64,000 nucleotides of DNA from Nyssa sinensis (lineage: Eukaryota; Streptophyta; Magnoliopsida; Cornales; Nyssaceae): positions 17,574,017-17,638,016 of the forward strand of contig CM018033.1 in assembly GCA_008638375.1 (NCBI GenBank), read 5' to 3'. The stretch's first letter is position 1. Each line of letters begins with the position of its first letter. Of the stretch, positions 35,580-47,836 are shown piece after piece. The notes below the pieces were generated by a model that was not told where the DNA came from, did not search any database, and saw only the letters and a list, made by a program, of their open reading frames with translations. The translations under genes were made by a program, and so were the position numbers.

Positions 35580-38305
35580 AGCTTATTTCATGCATGAGAT
35601 CTCTCACTCTCGGGAGAAGGAAACCAAAAAGGAAAAGAGAGTTTTGGAGTGAGAAGGAAGGGGAACAAATCTGGAGTAGAGGCGCGAGGAAGAGGGGCTC
35701 AACACCAAGGGAACCCGAATTTAAAGGTGAGCCACTGTTTCTGCTTCAAAGTGTTATAGCATGATTTGATTCATTTTGATCATAGGGTCTAAACAAGCAT
35801 GAAATAAGGAACTAAATGCAAAAAGAATGAGGCTAAATGGCTAAGAAACCGAGGAGAAAATCCGAGTTGCAGGTTCGGAGGGATAATCGGGTCTCACTGA
35901 TTTTATGGTTAAAACTTGTTTAAAAGTTTATGAAAATGATCCTTATGCATGCAGAAAACTATTAGGAACAAATTAGATCCAAAATAGTCAAGAAACTGTT
36001 ACGAAATCAAGAAGATCAGTTCACCGGAAAATCGGGCCGACCCCTTTAGGCTCTATTTCGTGAAGATGTGGAAAGATCTAATGGAAACCAAGGGTAGATT
36101 TGAAATCCTTAGGAAAAAGGGAAAAGAATGGCATTTAAAATGGGCCGAAATCTCACCGGAAAATACGTGACAGTCGCCGGAGAAGACGACTGTTCACGCC
36201 GGAACCCTACCGGAGACGGGGGGAAGATGACCGGAAAAGCGTGGGGGGTTATCGGGTTAAGTCTAGACGGATCCGGGTTCGGATCGGGTCGGTACCCGAC
36301 CGGAAATAAATGGGACCGAAGCTGTGTCGTTTTGGGTTTTAATTTAAATGAGATTGGGCTGTTTGGTTGTGGGAATAATAAATAGGAATTGGGTTTTGGG
36401 GTTAACCGAAACAGGGATAAGGATAGGGACTGGGTTATTGAAATCCGGTTCTCTGAATGGACTGAACCGTTTGGTTCAGTAAAGGGGCTGACCGGTTTAG
36501 GGTTTTGGGGTCTGAACCAACTGGTTCAGACCGCAGCTTCTGGAATTTATGAACCGGCCCCAAATGTTTTGTGAAACCTCACTGTTGCCCAAGTATAAAA
36601 ATTAATTAAATATTAATTTTTTCAATAATGCCCCTATTTCAAAATTGGGTCAAACGAAGTCCAAACGATACAAATGAATAGTCAAAACCTATTATCTCGG
36701 ACGTTCTAAGTCCAATGGTGGGGTCTGTTTTACGAGACGGAACCCGGAAGGATAAAATACCGCAAAAGTGCAAAATGACTATTTTGCCCTTTTAGTACAA
36801 AAGTCCAAATGGAATACCGCGAAAGCCTAAACCGACTTTCTTCGGCATTCCGGACTCAATGGTAAAGTCTAAATTAGTATTTGAAATACTTATGATGGAA
36901 AGGCATAAAATTTGATGAATAGAATCTATTCTAAAACGTATTCATTGATGTATAGGAAACTCCAAAGGCAAGGGTACACTCACGGATTCCTGATCTAAAA
37001 TCACGATAGAGGTAAGTGGATCACTCTCTCTTACATGTGGTGTTTCCACAAGCCAGGTTTATTCTTATACTGCCAAACTCGTACTCTTGAATGTATTGAT
37101 ATCCTTGTGTTCCACAATTCGATATTTCCTATCTTGTGGACATTTGACTGACTGATGCATTCATTGTTATCATGTTTCACTGTGCTTTGAAAGCACCTCA
37201 TGTTATTGCTATCCACAATGTGATATTGTTCTATCTTGTGGACATCGATTGACTGTTGTATCATTGTTATCATGTTGAACCATGCCTTGAAAGGCGTACT
37301 GTTATGTTTTCACTGAATCTATGATATTCCATTTTATACTTCTATGGAATCACGAATGATCATGATATGTTATGAATACCGGATTTGTGCTCAGTCACAA
37401 CATCCATCCGATGCTTCTGTATTGACTGGAGACCTAAGGGTCAAGTCCATGAATGGACAGGTGGCAGGAATGAATTCCTCGAAGGCTTTCCACCGGCAAT
37501 TGACTGGCATGATCATTGTCATCTCATTGCATTTCACTGGCATTGCATTGCAAATTCACTGCCATGTTACAGAATAAAAGCATCTCTTATGGCTGAAAGA
37601 ACTTGATTGTTGAATGATATTATTCCTTATGACTCTTCAAGTCTCGAAAGACTTGCATTGATTGGTTTGATTGTGATCGGTTCATTGTGGCAGTACTTCA
37701 TTGTTGTTATATTATCATTGAATTCCTTTATATTGATATTATACCCAATACTCCTGATTGTGTATTGTGATCACTGTTCATTGGCCCTCGTGGCAATTGT
37801 TCCATTGGCTATCACAGCATCTTATTCTTATGATTGGCTATCATAATCTTATTCATGGATTCATTGATCATCGATACCAGTGTTGGAGATTTGCATTTAC
37901 TTACTGAGCTTTGTAGCTCATTCCACCCCACTTACCCCCCATTTCAGGTGATGACGCTGCGAGACCCCAGTAGGAGTCTGAGAGCGTAGGGGGACATTTT
38001 GAAGTACGGTATCAGTCTATGTTAGTTCTCCCATGTATTCACCACCCCCGGGTGCTGGTTACGTTTAGTTCTCATTTTGTCTTATGTAGAACTATGTCAT
38101 GTATTTAATAGACTTCCACTGTTTAAACTATTTAAAAGACTTCCGCTGGATTACTGTAATTGATAAAGACTTCCGCTGTTCATTGTTTAAGATTTTTAGT
38201 ACATTGCATATTAGTACTATGATACAGGAATGGAAAAAGTAGGGACAGCCTTCGGGTCGGCCCCGCGACACGAGATCCGCATAGGGTGGGTTTCGGGTCG
38301 TGACA
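34904..38305 (+). repeat. Middle LTR, a mosaic of the left and right LTRs (3402 bp)
   Basis: At five 5' sites (A35090, T35126, T35220, C35463, T35985) it matches the right LTR and not the left. At five 3' sites (36273, 37519 and the counterparts of 29563, 29572 and 30045) it matches the left LTR and not the right. The switch lies between 35986 and 36272. TG and TA tract lengths in the 5' part also follow the right LTR. Confidence 0.95.
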
Positions 38306-38308
38306 GCT

Positions 38309-38320
38309 TGGTATCAGAGC
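38309..38320 (+). other. Primer-binding site, copy 2
   Basis: TGGTATCAGAGC, three bases after the middle LTR, as in copy 1. Confidence 0.95.
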
Positions 38321-38420
38321 TTTAGGTTCGATAGTGAGTCATGGGAGATAGGACTAGAGTTAAGACTGTTAGATATGACTGACATCCTATATGTTACAAT
38401 CATGGACAATTGTCTTACAC

Positions 38421-38528
38421 ATTGACTGGTCATCTCATTGGTTATCTCACTGGTTACCTCATTGGTTATCTCACTGGTTATCTCACTGGATATCTCATTG
38501 GTTAATTGATTGGTTATCTTCATTGGTT
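38421..38528 (+). repeat. 12-bp minisatellite in the leader, copy 2
   Basis: The same array as at 30219-30326, with identical unit number. Confidence 0.85.
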
Positions 38529-38540
38529 CTATTCACAGTC

Positions 38541-39519
38541 ATGGTTAACACGAGGCAAGGTCCGTTACCCATGGATCGTTTAGAACAATTGGAAAGAATG
38601 ATGCGGACTATCATTGAAAGTTTACCACAGATTCAGGCTAGTGCTAGCCAACCCGCACAGCCAGTACAACAGGAACAGCCTGTCAACGTAGGCGACAATG
38701 TAGGAAACCGTCAAGGAAATGAGCGAGACGCTGCATACTTATATGAGCGGTTTCAGAAAATGAAACCCCCGACATTCGACGGTACGGGAGGGGCCACTAT
38801 AGCTGAGGAGTGGTTATTAGAGATGAACAGGATCTTCAAAATCCTGATATGTACTGAAGTCCAAAAGGTGGCATACGCCACTTATATGCTCAAAGGGATG
38901 GCACAAATGGTGGATGATAGAGGAAGATAAAGAGCCAGGCATGAACTGGCAACGATTTACCGATATCTTCAACAAAAAGTACTTCTCCCAAGAGGTGCGA
39001 AACCGAAGAGTTGCAGAATTTATGGTACTGCAACAGGGAGCAATGACAGTGGAGCAATACGAGGCCAAATTTACTGAGTTGGCCAGGTTTGCTCCGAGTG
39101 CTGTCAATACCGAGGATCTGAAAGCCCGCAAGTTTGAGGAAGGATTGAGATGGGCTATCAAGGATAGACTGGTACCCCATCGACTGGCTACCTATGATGA
39201 TGTAGTGGAGACAGCTCGAGTCATAGAAAGGAGTGGCGAGGAATTCGCCAAGAGGAAAGGAAACCAGAAGCATGGAGGCAACCAGAATAAGAGGCAAGGG
39301 CCTTCTGCTTCGGGACATGGATCTACATTTACCAGACCTGGAGCCGCATCACAGGCGACAGGGTTCGGTCAGAAGAAAAATGGCAACACCAAAAAGGGGG
39401 CAGCCAAGTGCTCTCGTTGCAATAAGATCCATAAGGGCCAATGTCTCAAGGACAGCAACGCTTGCTTCTACTGTGGCCAGGAGGGACATTATGCAAGAGA
39501 ATGCCCTCAGAAGGATTAG
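38541..39519 (+). pseudogene. Chromovirus gag, copy 2, with one frameshift
   Basis: Identical to copy 1 except for a run of four C at 39175-39178 instead of five, so the second part (38914-39519) is one open frame through to the zinc knuckle. The shared break at 38914-38930 remains: the upstream frame ends VDDRGR-stop while the downstream frame begins MIEEDKEPGMNW. The overlap is 17 nt and requires a +1 shift. The segment around it is shorter than in typical gag, so a small deletion is the simplest cause. Confidence 0.9.
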
Positions 39520-40332
39520 GCCACACCCAGCACTGCTCCGTTTAAAGCACCAACAACCGGAATAGCACCACCTAGACCTCCAACCCAAAGGAATGGACAG
39601 GGGAACGTCCAGCAGCAGGCAGGACGAGTTTTCTCCCTTTTACCAGGAGACGTGCAGGCTACGACCTCTGTAGTCGCAGGTACTCTTTTAGTATGCTCAC
39701 AGCCTGCTCATGTTTTATTTGACACTGGATCTACACATTCATTTGTATCCCCTACATATGCTGCTAGATTGAACCTAGTAACGGAACCCTTAGGGTATTT
39801 ACTGAATGTTTCTATACCATCGGGGAAATCATTGTTGGGGGATACCATGTATAGGAATTGTGGGATACAGATTGGGGATACACATTTGTTGGCTAACCTT
39901 ATACCCTTGGAAATTTGTGGATTCGACGTTATCCTTGGAATGGATTGGCTGGCTGCCAATCACGCCACGATAGACTGTGTGGCCAAACGAGTTCTCATAC
40001 AGAATCCCCAGTTTCCAACAGTTAACTTTGAGGGGACAGGAGTGGCTTCCCCACCCTACTTCGTTTCCTCTATCCAGGCAAGGCGTCTACTTCGCAAAGG
40101 ATGTCACGGATTCTTATGTAGTATTCAAGACACTGATTCCCAGCAGCCTGAGTTAGAGAAGATTCCCATTGCTAGGGAATTTCCCGGAGTATTCTTGGAT
40201 GATCTTCCAGGAATGCCCATAGATAGGGAAATCGAGTTTTGCATCGACGTATTGCCAGGCACTACACCGATATCCAAGACTCCATATAGGATGGCACCGG
40301 CAGAGCTGAAGGAGCTGAAGCTCCAGTTATAG
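39520..40332 (+). CDS. Chromovirus protease region, copy 2, between two UAG codons
   Basis: Same as copy 1: the frame is open from the TAG at 39517-39519 to the TAG at 40330-40332, with the DTGSTHSF active site and GMDWLAANHATIDC. Here the frame is continuous with the whole second part of gag. Confidence 0.8.
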   Translation, partial: ATPSTAPFKAPTTGIAPPRPPTQRNGQGNVQQQAGRVFSLLPGDVQATTSVVAGTLLVCSQPAHVLFDTGSTHSFVSPTYAARLNLVTEPLGYLLNVSIPSGKSLLGDTMYRNCGIQIGDTHLLANLIPLEICGFDVILGMDWLAANHATIDCVAKRVLIQNPQFPTVNFEGTGVASPPYFVSSIQARRLLRKGCHGFLCSIQDTDSQQPELEKIPIAREFPGVFLDDLPGMPIDREIEFCIDVLPGTTPISKTPYRMAPAELKELKLQL

Positions 40333-40338
40333 GAATTA

Positions 40339-43056
40339 TTGGACAAGGGTTTTATACGACCCAGCTCGTCACCATGGGGTGCACCTGTATTGTTCGTAAA
40401 GAAAAAGGATGGAACCATGAGGTTGTGTATTGACTATAGAGAGCTGAACAAGGTTACCATCAAGAACAGATATCCACTACCCAGAGTAGATGATTTGTTC
40501 GACCAATTGAAAGGGGCCCAGGTGTTTTCAAAGATCGACCTGAGGTCCGGTTATCACCAGTTGAAGGTCAGACCCACTGACATTCAGAAGACAGCATTTA
40601 GGACACGGTATGGACACTACGAGTTTCTCGTTATGCCATTTGGGGTGACCAATGCCCCAGCTGCATTTATGGATATGATGAACCGTGTGTTCAAGCCGTA
40701 CTTAGATGACTTCGTGGTCGTGTTCATAGATGACATCTTGGTTTACTCTAAGAACCAGGAAGAACACGAGGTACATCTGAGGAGAGTCCTACAGAAGTTA
40801 GGGGAGCAGAAGTTATACGCCAAGTTGAAGAAATGCGAATTCTGGCTTCCTAGTATAGCATTTTTGGGACACGTGATCAGTAAGGAAGGAATCTCTGTTG
40901 ATTCCCAGAAGATCGAGGCAATCACGAATTGGCCTCAACCTACGAGTGTCACAGAAGTGCGAAGTTTCATGGGGTTAGCAGGCTACTATAGGAGATTTGT
41001 CAAGGACTTCTCCAAGATAGCTACGCCTATTACCAAACTGACCCGGAAAGGTGTTCCTTTTGTTTGGACAGAGGAACAAGAAAAGAGTTTCCAAGAGTTA
41101 AAGGAGCGGTTGGTTACAACTCCTATATTGACAGTACCAAATGGAACCGAAGGGTTTGTGATTTATAGTGATGCTTCACTTAAAGGCTTGGGGTGTGTGT
41201 TAATGCAGAACGGAAAAGTGGTAGCATATGCTTCACGACAGTTGAGACCCCATGAAGGGAACTACCCGACACACAATCTCGAGCTGGCCGCCATTGTCTT
41301 CGCCTTGAAGATATGGAGGCATTATTTATACGGGACCACGTGCGAAATCTTCACCGACCATAAGAGCCTCAAATATTTGTTTACACAGAAGGAGCTCAAC
41401 ATGAGACAACGCCGTTGGTTAGAGTTATTGAAAGACTATGAGGTCAACATACAGTACCACCCAGGAAAGGCAAATGTGGTAGCTGACGCTCTTAGCAGAA
41501 AGTCATCAGGAAGTTTAGCTTGCCTGTTGACGACACAGAAGGAGATACTGAGAGATTTGGAGGACATGGAAATAGAGATAATTCTGCCCAGTTCCGAGGC
41601 ACTATGTGCCAATGTCACAGTCGGTTTGTCGATTGTGGACAAGATCAGGGGACAGCAGGCTCAGGATGAGAAACTGGCTAAGCTTCTTCAAGGAATGGAG
41701 ACAGACATAGATTCCGAGTACACAGTGAAAGATGGAATATTGTATTATCAGGGTAGGATCTGCGTACCCGACATACCCGAAATCAGGAAGGAGATTCTTG
41801 ATGAGGCACACAGTTCGAAATTTGCCTTACATCCAGGGGGCACCAAAATGTATCACAATGTCAAGGATACTTATTGGTGGTCTGGGATGAAACGTCACAT
41901 AGCTGAGTACATAGCACGATGTGTCAAGTGCCAGCAAATTAAGGTGGAACATCAGAAGCCTGGGGGACTTCTGCAATCACTGCCCATTCCTGAGTGGAAG
42001 TGGGAACACATCACGATGGACTTTGTGTCAGGATTGCCCAAGACAGTCAAGGGGAGTGACTCTATCTGGGTCATCGTAGACAGATTAACTAAGACAGCTC
42101 ACTTCTTGGCAACCAAGACGACACAATCTCTTCAGCGACTAGCCGAGCTATACATCAGAGAGATTGTTAGGCTTCACGGAGTTCCAGTATCAATTGTTTC
42201 TGATAGGGACCCCCGGTTCGTATCACGATTCTGGAAAGGACTACAACAAGCTATGGGCACGGAGCTAAGTCTTAGCACTGCGTATCACCCCGAGACCGAC
42301 GGCCAGTCGGAAAGGACGATACAAACTTTAGAAGACTTACTGCGTTTCTGTGTCATAGACTTTGAAGGGAGTTGGGAAGATCAGTTGCCATTGGTGGAGT
42401 TCACGTACAATAATAGCTATCAAGCTAGTATTGGTATGGCGCCATATGAGGCATTGTACGGCAGGAAGTGCCGATCACCACTGTGTTGGACAGAGGTGGG
42501 AGAAAGGAAACTCTATGGGCCAGAGATAGTGGAACAGACCGCACAAAAGATACAACTGATCCGACAGCGTTTATTAGCAACTCAAAGTCGACAGAAAAGT
42601 TATGCGAATGTTCACCGACGAGACCTAGAGTTTGCGAAAGACGATTTTGTGTACTTGAAAGTATCACCCATGAAAGGAGTAGTCAGGTTTGGCAAGAGGG
42701 GAAAGCTTGGCCCCAGATACATTGGGCCATTCAGGATCACAAAGAGGGTTGGACCCGTAGCCTACGAGCTTGCCTTACCTTCAGAGTTAGCACATGTTCA
42801 CAATGTGTTTCATGTCTCGATGCTAAGGAAATGTATACAGAGTGCAGATCAAGTGATCGAGCATGAACCGTTAGACGTCAAAGAAAATCTGAGTTACATA
42901 GAACATCCAGTTCAGATTTTGGACCGTCGAGATCAGGTACTACGGAACAAGACTATTCCATTAGTCAAAGTTCTGTGGAGAAATCACCGGATGGAAGAGG
43001 CTACTTGGGAGCGAGAAGATGATATGCGCGCCAAGTACCCACATTTATTTTCATAG
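40339..43056 (+). CDS. Chromovirus pol, copy 2 (905 aa)
   Basis: The translation is identical to copy 1 over all 905 residues, with the same FIDD reverse transcriptase, RNase H, HHCC and DDE integrase residues and the same chromodomain-like tail. Complete identity between two 2.7-kb frames shows that the duplication is recent. Confidence 0.93.
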   Translation: MDKGFIRPSSSPWGAPVLFVKKKDGTMRLCIDYRELNKVTIKNRYPLPRVDDLFDQLKGAQVFSKIDLRSGYHQLKVRPTDIQKTAFRTRYGHYEFLVMPFGVTNAPAAFMDMMNRVFKPYLDDFVVVFIDDILVYSKNQEEHEVHLRRVLQKLGEQKLYAKLKKCEFWLPSIAFLGHVISKEGISVDSQKIEAITNWPQPTSVTEVRSFMGLAGYYRRFVKDFSKIATPITKLTRKGVPFVWTEEQEKSFQELKERLVTTPILTVPNGTEGFVIYSDASLKGLGCVLMQNGKVVAYASRQLRPHEGNYPTHNLELAAIVFALKIWRHYLYGTTCEIFTDHKSLKYLFTQKELNMRQRRWLELLKDYEVNIQYHPGKANVVADALSRKSSGSLACLLTTQKEILRDLEDMEIEIILPSSEALCANVTVGLSIVDKIRGQQAQDEKLAKLLQGMETDIDSEYTVKDGILYYQGRICVPDIPEIRKEILDEAHSSKFALHPGGTKMYHNVKDTYWWSGMKRHIAEYIARCVKCQQIKVEHQKPGGLLQSLPIPEWKWEHITMDFVSGLPKTVKGSDSIWVIVDRLTKTAHFLATKTTQSLQRLAELYIREIVRLHGVPVSIVSDRDPRFVSRFWKGLQQAMGTELSLSTAYHPETDGQSERTIQTLEDLLRFCVIDFEGSWEDQLPLVEFTYNNSYQASIGMAPYEALYGRKCRSPLCWTEVGERKLYGPEIVEQTAQKIQLIRQRLLATQSRQKSYANVHRRDLEFAKDDFVYLKVSPMKGVVRFGKRGKLGPRYIGPFRITKRVGPVAYELALPSELAHVHNVFHVSMLRKCIQSADQVIEHEPLDVKENLSYIEHPVQILDRRDQVLRNKTIPLVKVLWRNHRMEEATWEREDDMRAKYPHLFS

Positions 43057-43091
43057 TAGTATATGCTAAGTTTGAGGACAAACTTATTTTT

Positions 43092-43104
43092 AAGGAGGTA
43101 AGAA
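43092..43104 (+). other. Polypurine tract before the right LTR
   Basis: AAGGAGGTAAGAA directly precedes the LTR start at 43105. Confidence 0.85.
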
Positions 43105-43738
43105 TGTAATATCCCGACCCGGGATACGTCACGTATACCGAGGTAGGTCGGTTGAAATATGTAACTTGAACGATAAGAAAGGTATATCACGGTATTTCAC
43201 GGAAATGAATGACTGGAAATGGAAAATGATTGAAATGTATAACAGGTGCTAGGTAACACCCGAGCACCCCAGGACATTGCATCGTAAAGCATGCACGCAC
43301 GTATTCCATGCATGCCCATGTTTCACTGACACGTAGTATACTGAGAACTAGTGTATGCATACATGCCCAGAGTTTAAGTATATGCGTATATGTATGGGCG
43401 TATAGGTACGTATAAAATATTTATAATTATGGGTTATACATGTATATATATATTATATAATGTATTATAATATAAATATATATGTATATATATGTGTGTA
43501 TTTTAAATTAAAATAAAAAGGAAAAGAAAAGTGGGCAAAGGCTGCTATCAGCCGAGCAAGTGTGTGTGAGTGGGTGATTATATGTGTATATATATATATG
43601 TATCAAAAAGTGTGTGTGTGTGCACGGTTCAATGTGTGTGTGTGAGGAGTTGAGTGTATAACACTCAATAGGGAATGGTGGTGACAGAATTAGGTGTTGG
43701 AGTGTGTAAGAAGGTCACAGGGCATGGTGAGGTCTGAC

Positions 43739-43780
<42 letters not shown>

Positions 43781-46506
43781 AGCTTATTTCATGCATGAGA
43801 TCTCTCACTCTCGGGAGAAGGAAACCAAAAAGGAAAAGAGAGTTTTGGAGTGAGAAGGAAGGGGAACAAATCTGGAGTAGAGGCGCGAGGAAGAGGGGCT
43901 CAACACCAAGGGAACCCGAATTTAAAGGTGAGCCACTGTTTCTGCTTCAAAGTGTTATAGCATGATTTGATTCATTTTGATCATAGGGTCTAAACAAGCA
44001 TGAAATAAGGAACTAAATGCAAAAAGAATGAGGCTAAATGGCTAAGAAACCGAGGAGAAAATCCGAGTTGCAGGTTCGGAGGGATAATCGGGTCTCACTG
44101 ATTTTATGGTTAAAACTTGTTTAAAAGTTTATGAAAATGATCCTTATGCATGCAGAAAACTATTAGGAACAAATTAGATCCAAAATAGTCAAGAAACTGT
44201 TACGAAATCAAGAAGATCAGTTCACCGGAAAATCGGGCCGACCCCTTTAGGCTCTATTTCGTGAAGATGTGGAAAGATCTAATGGAAACCAAGGGTAGAT
44301 TTGAAATCCTTAGGAAAAAGGGAAAAGAATGGCATTTAAAATGGGCCGAAATCTCACCGGAAAATACGTGACAGTCGCCGGAGAAGACGACTGTTCACGC
44401 CGGAACCCTACCGGAGACGGGGGGAAGATGACCGGAAAAGCGTGGGGGGTTATCGGGTTAAGTCTAGACGGATTCGGGTTCGGATCGGGTCGGTACCCGA
44501 CCGGAAATAAATGGGACCGAAGCTGTGTCGTTTTGGGTTTTAATTTAAATGAGATTGGGCTGTTTGGTTGTGGGAATAATAAATAGGAATTGGGTTTTGG
44601 GGTTAACCGAAACAGGGATAAGGATAGGGACTGGGTTATTGAAATCCGGTTCTCTGAATGGACTGAACCGTTTGGTTCAGTAAAGGGGCTGACCGGTTTA
44701 GGGTTTTGGGGTCTGAACCAACTGGTTCAGACCGCAGCTTCTGGAATTTATGAACCGGCCCCAAATGTTTTGTGAAACCTCACTGTTGCCCAAGTATAAA
44801 AATTAATTAAATATTAATTTTTTCAATAATGCCCCTATTTCAAAATTGGGTCAAACGAAGTCCAAACGATACAAATGAATAGTCAAAACCTATTATCTCG
44901 GACGTTCTAAGTCCAATGGTGGGGTCTGTTTTACGAGACGGAACCCGGAAGGATAAAATACCGCAAAAGTGCAAAATGACTATTTTGCCCTTTTAGTACA
45001 AAAGTCCAAATGGAATACCGCGAAAGCCTAAACCGACTTTCTTCGGCATTCCGGACTCAATGGTAAAGTCTAAATTAGTATTTGAAATACTTATGATGGA
45101 AAGGCATAAAATTTGATGAATAGAATCTATTCTAAAACGTATTCATTGATGTATAGGAAACTCCAAAGGCAAGGGTACACTCACGGATTCCTGATCTAAA
45201 ATCACGATAGAGGTAAGTGGATCACTCTCTCTTACATGTGGTGTTTCCACAAGCCAGGTTTATTCTTATACTGCCAAACTCGTACTCTTGAATGTATTGA
45301 TATCCTTGTGTTCCACAATTCGATATTTCCTATCTTGTGGACATTTGACTGACTGATGCATTCATTGTTATCATGTTTCACTGTGCTTTGAAAGCACCTC
45401 ATGTTATTGCTATCCACAATGTGATATTGTTCTATCTTGTGGACATCGATTGACTGTTGTATCATTGTTATCATGTTGAACCATGCCTTGAAAGGCGTAC
45501 TGTTATGTTTTCACTGAATCTATGATATTCCATTTTATACTTCTATGGAATCACGAATGATCATGATATGTTATGAATACCGGATTTGTGCTCAGTCACA
45601 ACATCCATCCGATGCTTCTGTATTGACTGGAGACCTAAGGGTCAAGTCCATGAATGGACAGGTGGCAGGAATGAATTCCTCGAAGGCTTTCCACCGGCAA
45701 TTGACTGGCATGATCATTGGCATCTCATTGCATTTCACTGGCATTGCATTGCAAATTCACTGCCATGTTACAGAATAAAAGCATCTCTTATGGCTGAAAG
45801 AACTTGATTGTTGAATGATATTATTCCTTATGACTCTTCAAGTCTCGAAAGACTTGCATTGATTGGTTTGATTGTGATCGGTTCATTGTGGCAGTACTTC
45901 ATTGTTGTTATATTATCATTGAATTCCTTTATATTGATATTATACCCAATACTCCTGATTGTGTAGTGTGATCATTGTTCATTGGCCCTCGTGGCAATTG
46001 TTCCATTGGCTATCACAGCATCTTATTCTTATGATTGGCTATCATAATCTTATTCATGGATTCATTGATCATCGATACCAGTGTTGGAGATTTGCATTTA
46101 CTTACTGAGCTTTGTAGCTCATTCCACCCCACTTACCCCCCATTTCAGGTGATGACGCTGCGAGACCCCAGTAGGAGTCTGAGAGCGTAGGGGGACATTT
46201 TGAAGTACGGTATCAGTCTATGTTAGTTCTCCCATGTATTCACCACCCCCGGGTGCTGGTTACGTTTAGTTCTCATTTTGTCTTATGTAGAACTATGTCA
46301 TGTATTTAATAGACTTCCACTGTTTAAACTATTTAAAAGACTTCCGCTGGATTACTGTAATTGATAAAGACTTCCGCTGTTCATTGTTTAAGATTTTTAG
46401 TACATTGCATATTAGTACTATGATACAGGAATGGAAAAAGTAGGGACGGCCTTCGGGTCGGCCCCGCGACACGAGATCCGCATAGGGTGGGTTTCGGGTC
46501 GTGACA
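43105..46506 (+). repeat. Right LTR of the tandem chromovirus (3402 bp)
   Basis: Same termini as the left LTR. Bases private to this LTR lie only in the 3' part: T44474, G45720, G45966, T45975 and G46448. It is followed by the target duplication TTCCA (46507-46511) and then by the interrupted Tat integrase. Confidence 0.97.
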
Positions 46507-46511
46507 TTCCA
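46507..46511 (+). other. Right target-site duplication (TTCCA)
   Basis: Exact copy of 26695-26699. Confidence 0.95.
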
Positions 46512-47541
46512 TGAAGGGATCTATAGGCCTCACATGAAGGATACATGCTAGCCAAGAAAATAGTCCAACAAAGATATTATTAGAATATCATGGATGAAAA
46601 TTGTGTTGCCTTTACTAGAAAATGTCAAATACATGCCAAACATCTCCCTCCTAGGGAGATGCACAATTTGACATCCCCCTGGTCATTTGCGACTTAGGGA
46701 ATCGATATCATCAACATAATCACACTGAAAGCCTTCAACAGCTATGAATGTATTTTGGTAGCCATCGATTATTTCACCAAATGGGTAGAAACCGCCTCCT
46801 ATGTAGTCCTCAATGCCAAGAAAGTTATTTAATTCATTCAAGCCAAAATCATTTGTTGGTACGGAGTACCCTATGAACTAATTTCAGACATTAGTTTGCA
46901 TTTCAAAGAAGAAGTCAAAGATTTGGTTGAGGAGTTCGGAATCACCCATCACCATTCCTCACCTTTTTGACCTCAAACAAATGGTGCAGTAGAGGCGGCC
47001 AAAAAAACCCTGAAAAACATCATAAGAAATACAATAGAAAGTAGAAAGAACTGGCATGAGAAACTTTCTTTTTCTTTATGGGGGTACAGTACTTCCATTA
47101 GAACACCTACAAAAGACCCCATACGCCTAGACATACGGGATAAAGGCGGTTTTACCTATAGAACTAGAGATACCCCCTACTCAGGGTACTTCTCAAAATC
47201 AAGTTGTCGAGACTGATTGGCTACAAAACAGATATGATGAGTTAGATTTCTTATATGAAAGATGGCTTAGAGCTTTATATTAGGCACAAGGGTATCACAG
47301 AAAAATAGCCCGGGCTTTCAACAATAAAGTAAAAAAGAGAGGTCTAAAAGTATGGGATTTGGTCTTAAAGGAAAACTGAGCTCCAGAACTTGACCCAAGA
47401 GAAAAATTCAGGACCAACTGGAGCAACCCATTCATTATCAAATCTATAGCCACCGGAAAAATAGTGTGGTTTACAGACATGGATAGAGACAAGTTTTCAT
47501 CACCCACCAACCTTGACCAACTCAAGAAATACTATGTTTAG

Positions 47542-47836
47542 TGGCTAGCTTCCCATGTAATGAACTACGATGACCTGACCCTCCGTTATTCATTTATTAC
47601 ACATGCAATATGGGGTAACGTAAGTAGCTCACGAAACTATTATTAGTGCGGTCTCAAAAATTACAATAAAAGTTTCATTCTTTCTAAACCCAAAAGTTAA
47701 ATGATCATCTTTTATTCAATGACTGGTGACTGGTGAAAGCCCAAATAACTTGGCTAAAGTTTAACAATAACTAACTACCTCTAAAAAAATTTCTCTTCAT
47801 CACTAAAAGTACTCATTCCTTCTTTTTTTCTCGAAC
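47542..47836. other. Spacer between Tat pol and antisense ORFs
   Basis: Nothing recognisable in about 295 bp after the pol stop. Confidence 0.5.

Larger units (their letters stand above)
26700..46506 (+). mobile_element. Tandem Tekay/Del-like chromovirus: three LTRs, two internal regions, one target duplication
   Basis: LTRs at 26700-30103, 34904-38305 and 43105-46506 alternate with internal regions 30104-34903 and 38306-43104. The repeat period is about 8.2 kb and the internal copies differ by a single base. The domain order (gag, protease, reverse transcriptase, RNase H, integrase, chromodomain-like end) and the C-terminal motif [15 protein letters not shown] point to the Tekay/Del chromovirus lineage. 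By eye, left and right LTRs differ at about ten substitutions in 3.4 kb, so the insertion is young. The middle LTR is a recombinant of the other two. Confidence 0.95.
25570..47541 (+). pseudogene. Tat pol remnant: dual RNase H and integrase, split by the tandem element
   Basis: First RNase H: YYVSQILISCEQNYNALEKT at about 25670 and LISCMDPVKYLFEK at about 25800. Second RNase H at about 26120-26400: YIVGMQAALELKFEFLDVYG, then TDALATLASML, the signature of the extra Tat RNase H. The frame reaches 26699 and continues after 46506. Integrase remnants include a catalytic-core start near 46730, VEAANKTLKNI-like sequence at about 46995, and the C-terminal region from about 47150 (VVETDWLQNRYDELDFLYER) to LTNLDQLKKYYV-like sequence ending at 47541. 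Many stops make it inactive. Confidence 0.8.
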
